From SZUA-365 sp034002405 (GTDB lineage: Bacteria > Bacteroidota > Ignavibacteria > SZUA-365), in contig JAVFAS010000106.1 in assembly GCA_034002405.1 (NCBI GenBank), forward strand, positions 1 through 6,279: DNA of 6,279 nucleotides, in the 5' to 3' direction. Each line of letters starts with the position of its first letter. Position 1 is the first letter of the stretch. A program made the position numbers and the translations under genes. The notes under the pieces are model-generated. The model was given only the letters and a program-made list of their open reading frames with translations, made no database searches and was not told the DNA's origin. Of the stretch, positions 5,077-6,279 are shown in pieces.

Positions 5077-5634
5077 CCTCCCCCTTTTCACCACCTCATA
5101 CCGCAATTCCACCATGCCCTCGCCCATCTGGCGGACGGTGTGCAGGCGCAATGCCGGCGGATGCACACTTCGGGGAAACAGCGGCTTGCCGGCGCCGAGG
5201 GTGACGGAGGCAATCTGGATGATGAGTTCGTCGAGCAGGCCAGCGTCGTGGAACTGGCCTGCGAGGTCGCCTCCTCCGACGATCCAGATGTTCCTGCCGG
5301 CGGCGGCGACGGCCATGTCCTCGTGGACGCGGCGGACGTCGCCCTGCACGAAGCGGATGTCCGCGCCGTCGACGACGGGAAGCGCGCGGTGGGTGAACAC
5401 CCACGCGGGCTGGGTATAGGGCCAGGCGGCGCCGGCCTCGGCGACGACGGCGTCGGCGTTGCGGAGCATCCATTCGTAGGTGGAGGAACCCATGGCGAGC
5501 GCGCCCACGTCGGCGTAGAACGCCGGGTAACTCGATTCCTCCAGCTCGCCGAGCTGAAACAGCCAGTCGAGCGAGTCGTCCTCGGTCGCGATGAAGCCGT
5601 CGAGGCTCGTGGCGGTGTAGTATTGTGTTTTCAT
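5068..5634 (-). CDS. RibD C-terminal/dihydrofolate reductase-like family protein
   Basis: A 188-residue protein of the bacterial RibD-C (DHFR-fold) family, predicted to be an NAD(P)H-dependent reductase; the substrate is unknown for most stand-alone members. Visible features: the N-terminal strand with TATSLDGFIA (residues 7-16), DDSLDWL, the MGSSTYEWML segment (48-57), and NIWIVGGGDLAGQF (115-128), whose GGGD loop binds the dinucleotide phosphates. LLDELIIQIASVTLGAGKPLFP follows, typical of the family's C-terminal half. Length is normal and the frame intact. It is cytosolic, with no signal peptide. It starts 12 bp after the VOC gene, so the two are probably co-transcribed; its own ribosome site is weak, which would fit translational coupling. 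It is distinct from the folate-pathway DHFR, and trimethoprim resistance should not be assumed. Confidence 0.88.
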   Translation of the reverse strand: MKTQYYTATSLDGFIATEDDSLDWLFQLGELEESSYPAFYADVGALAMGSSTYEWMLRNADAVVAEAGAAWPYTQPAWVFTHRALPVVDGADIRFVQGDVRRVHEDMAVAAAGRNIWIVGGGDLAGQFHDAGLLDELIIQIASVTLGAGKPLFPRSVHPPALRLHTVRQMGEGMVELRYEVVKRGRGE

Positions 5635-5646
5635 AAATACCGGATA

Positions 5647-6051
5647 TTACACTCCTTTGTTCTTTTCATCCCACGCCATCGGCTCCCACAGCTCGACCTT
5701 GTTCCCGTCGGGATCCATGATCCAGGCGAACTTGCCGTTTTCGTGGGACTCCGGACCGCCGACCACGGCCACGCCGGCCGTGCGCAATTGCGCGAGCATT
5801 TCGTCGAGGTTGTCGACGCGATAATTGATCATGAAGGAGGATTCGCTCGGACTGAACCACTGGCTGTCGTTGTCCGCCAGATGCCAGACCGTCAGGCCTC
5901 CGTCCGTCGCCGTGTCCTCGGGCCATTTGAGCACGGCGCCGCCGAAGTCCTCGAGCGTTAAACCCAGATGCTTCTGATACCATGCCGCCAGCGCGGTCCT
6001 GTCGCCGCGGCATTTGAAAAAAACGCCGCCGATTCCGGTGATCCTGGCCAT
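5647..6051 (-). CDS. VOC (glyoxalase/bleomycin-resistance fold) family protein
   Basis: A 134-residue vicinal-oxygen-chelate fold protein with two beta-alpha-beta-beta-beta modules. Module one holds ITGIGGVFFKCRGDRTALAA and YQKHLGLTLEDFGGAVLKW. Module two holds FMINYRVDNLDEMLAQLRTA (residues 73-92), then GVAVVGGPESHENGKFAWIM and the hallmark DPDGNKVELWEP (113-124), where Glu120 is at the usual metal-ligand position. Members include glyoxalases, dioxygenases and drug-binding proteins; the sequence does not show which. The ATG at 6051 is chosen because GGAGG (6057-6061) lies 5 nt upstream and the fold begins directly after it. A longer reading to 6144 adds 31 residues unlike the family. It heads a probable two-gene unit with the reductase. 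Confidence 0.9.
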   Translation of the reverse strand: MARITGIGGVFFKCRGDRTALAAWYQKHLGLTLEDFGGAVLKWPEDTATDGGLTVWHLADNDSQWFSPSESSFMINYRVDNLDEMLAQLRTAGVAVVGGPESHENGKFAWIMDPDGNKVELWEPMAWDEKNKGV

Positions 6052-6079
6052 TGTTGCCTCCGATTCGTTGAGTGGTCTG

Positions 6080-6109
6080 AAAATAATTCGCTGTATCCAT
6101 CCGTTGCAA
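6080..6109 (-). promoter_or_regulatory. Possible promoter of the VOC-reductase pair
   Basis: On the minus strand TTGCAA (6104-6109) and TATTTT (6080-6085) are 18 bp apart, placing the -10 about 28 bp before the VOC start. Both boxes deviate from the sigma-70 consensus, so this is a candidate only. Confidence 0.3.
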
Positions 6110-6173
6110 GAATTGCGGGGCCCCAAGCCTGCCGGCGGGTTCATGAGTCAATATATTTTGGTTTTTCCATCTC

Positions 6174-6279
6174 TCATCCGTGGAGCAGCGTTCCGAGCTT
6201 GCCCAGCACCTGAGACACGGTTTCCGGAGGCACGCAGCACAGCAGCGATGCCTTGCGCGTCCGCCAGTCCATGCTCTTG
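6174..6279 (-). CDS. C-terminal tail of an unidentified protein
   Basis: The minus-strand frame is open from the right edge to a TGA at 6174-6176, giving 34 residues: KSMDWRTRKASLLCCVPPET, then VSQVLGKLGTLLHG. The sequence looks coding (a strand, then an amphipathic helix). I do not recognise the family. The stop lies 122 bp before the VOC start, so the gene is probably a separate unit. Confidence 0.5.
   Translation of the reverse strand, partial: KSMDWRTRKASLLCCVPPETVSQVLGKLGTLLHG

Noticed and set aside
4909..5961. Plus-strand open frame of 350 codons
   Set aside because: It lies antisense to the reductase and VOC genes, both of which have unmistakable family motifs and ribosome sites on the minus strand; its own translation has no recognisable domain.
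1..6279. CRISPR array, tRNA or rRNA genes
   Set aside because: No regularly spaced short repeats, no tRNA-like cloverleaf and no rRNA-like conserved blocks were seen on either strand.

Overview
The window is a gene-dense, mostly GC-rich stretch of bacterial DNA in which every gene I can support lies on the minus strand, so transcription runs from high to low coordinates. A lipobox protein suggests a Gram-negative-type envelope. I cannot name a phylum from the sequence alone. The content is typical of an accessory region or genomic island: small cargo genes, broken genes, a restriction locus, a recombinase remnant and diverged direct repeats in the gaps.

In transcription order: (1) the C-terminal tail of an unidentified protein runs in from the right edge (6174-6279). 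(2) A VOC/glyoxalase-fold protein (5647-6051) and a RibD-C/DHFR-like reductase (5068-5634) are 12 bp apart, probably one operon. (3) A ~160-bp repeat, called R2 here (4914-5076), fills the next gap. (4) An SRPBCC/AHSA1-type protein (4420-4872) is followed by an unrecognised ORF (4045-4395). (5) R1 (3873-4032) is a second copy of R2, and a 35-bp element, S1 (3801-3835), follows it. (6) A decayed C-terminus of an IntI/Xer-like tyrosine recombinase lies at 3602-3770. (7) A three-helix membrane protein (2943-3401) precedes a frame-broken, 3'-truncated trypsin-like protease gene (2387-2916). (8) S2, a second copy of S1, lies at 2343-2377. (9) A small lipoprotein gene (1823-2308) follows. (10) A restriction-type locus closes the window: a KilA-N domain protein (838-1653) and the N-terminal 267 codons of a type III-like helicase/restriction subunit (1-803), which runs off the left edge.

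The most interesting feature is the modular layout. R1 and R2 are direct repeats enclosing the SRPBCC gene and the ORF after it. S1 and S2 are direct repeats enclosing the recombinase remnant, the membrane gene and the protease fragment. Each of R1, R2 and S2 starts within a few bases of an upstream stop codon. This resembles a gene-cassette array, and the recombinase tail is of the kind found in integron integrases, but I found no canonical attC core pair, so the integron reading is a hypothesis. The KilA-N gene has a non-family N-terminus resembling the N-terminus of the neighbouring restriction subunit, and no methyltransferase is visible beside it, which suggests rearrangement at the 5' end of that locus.
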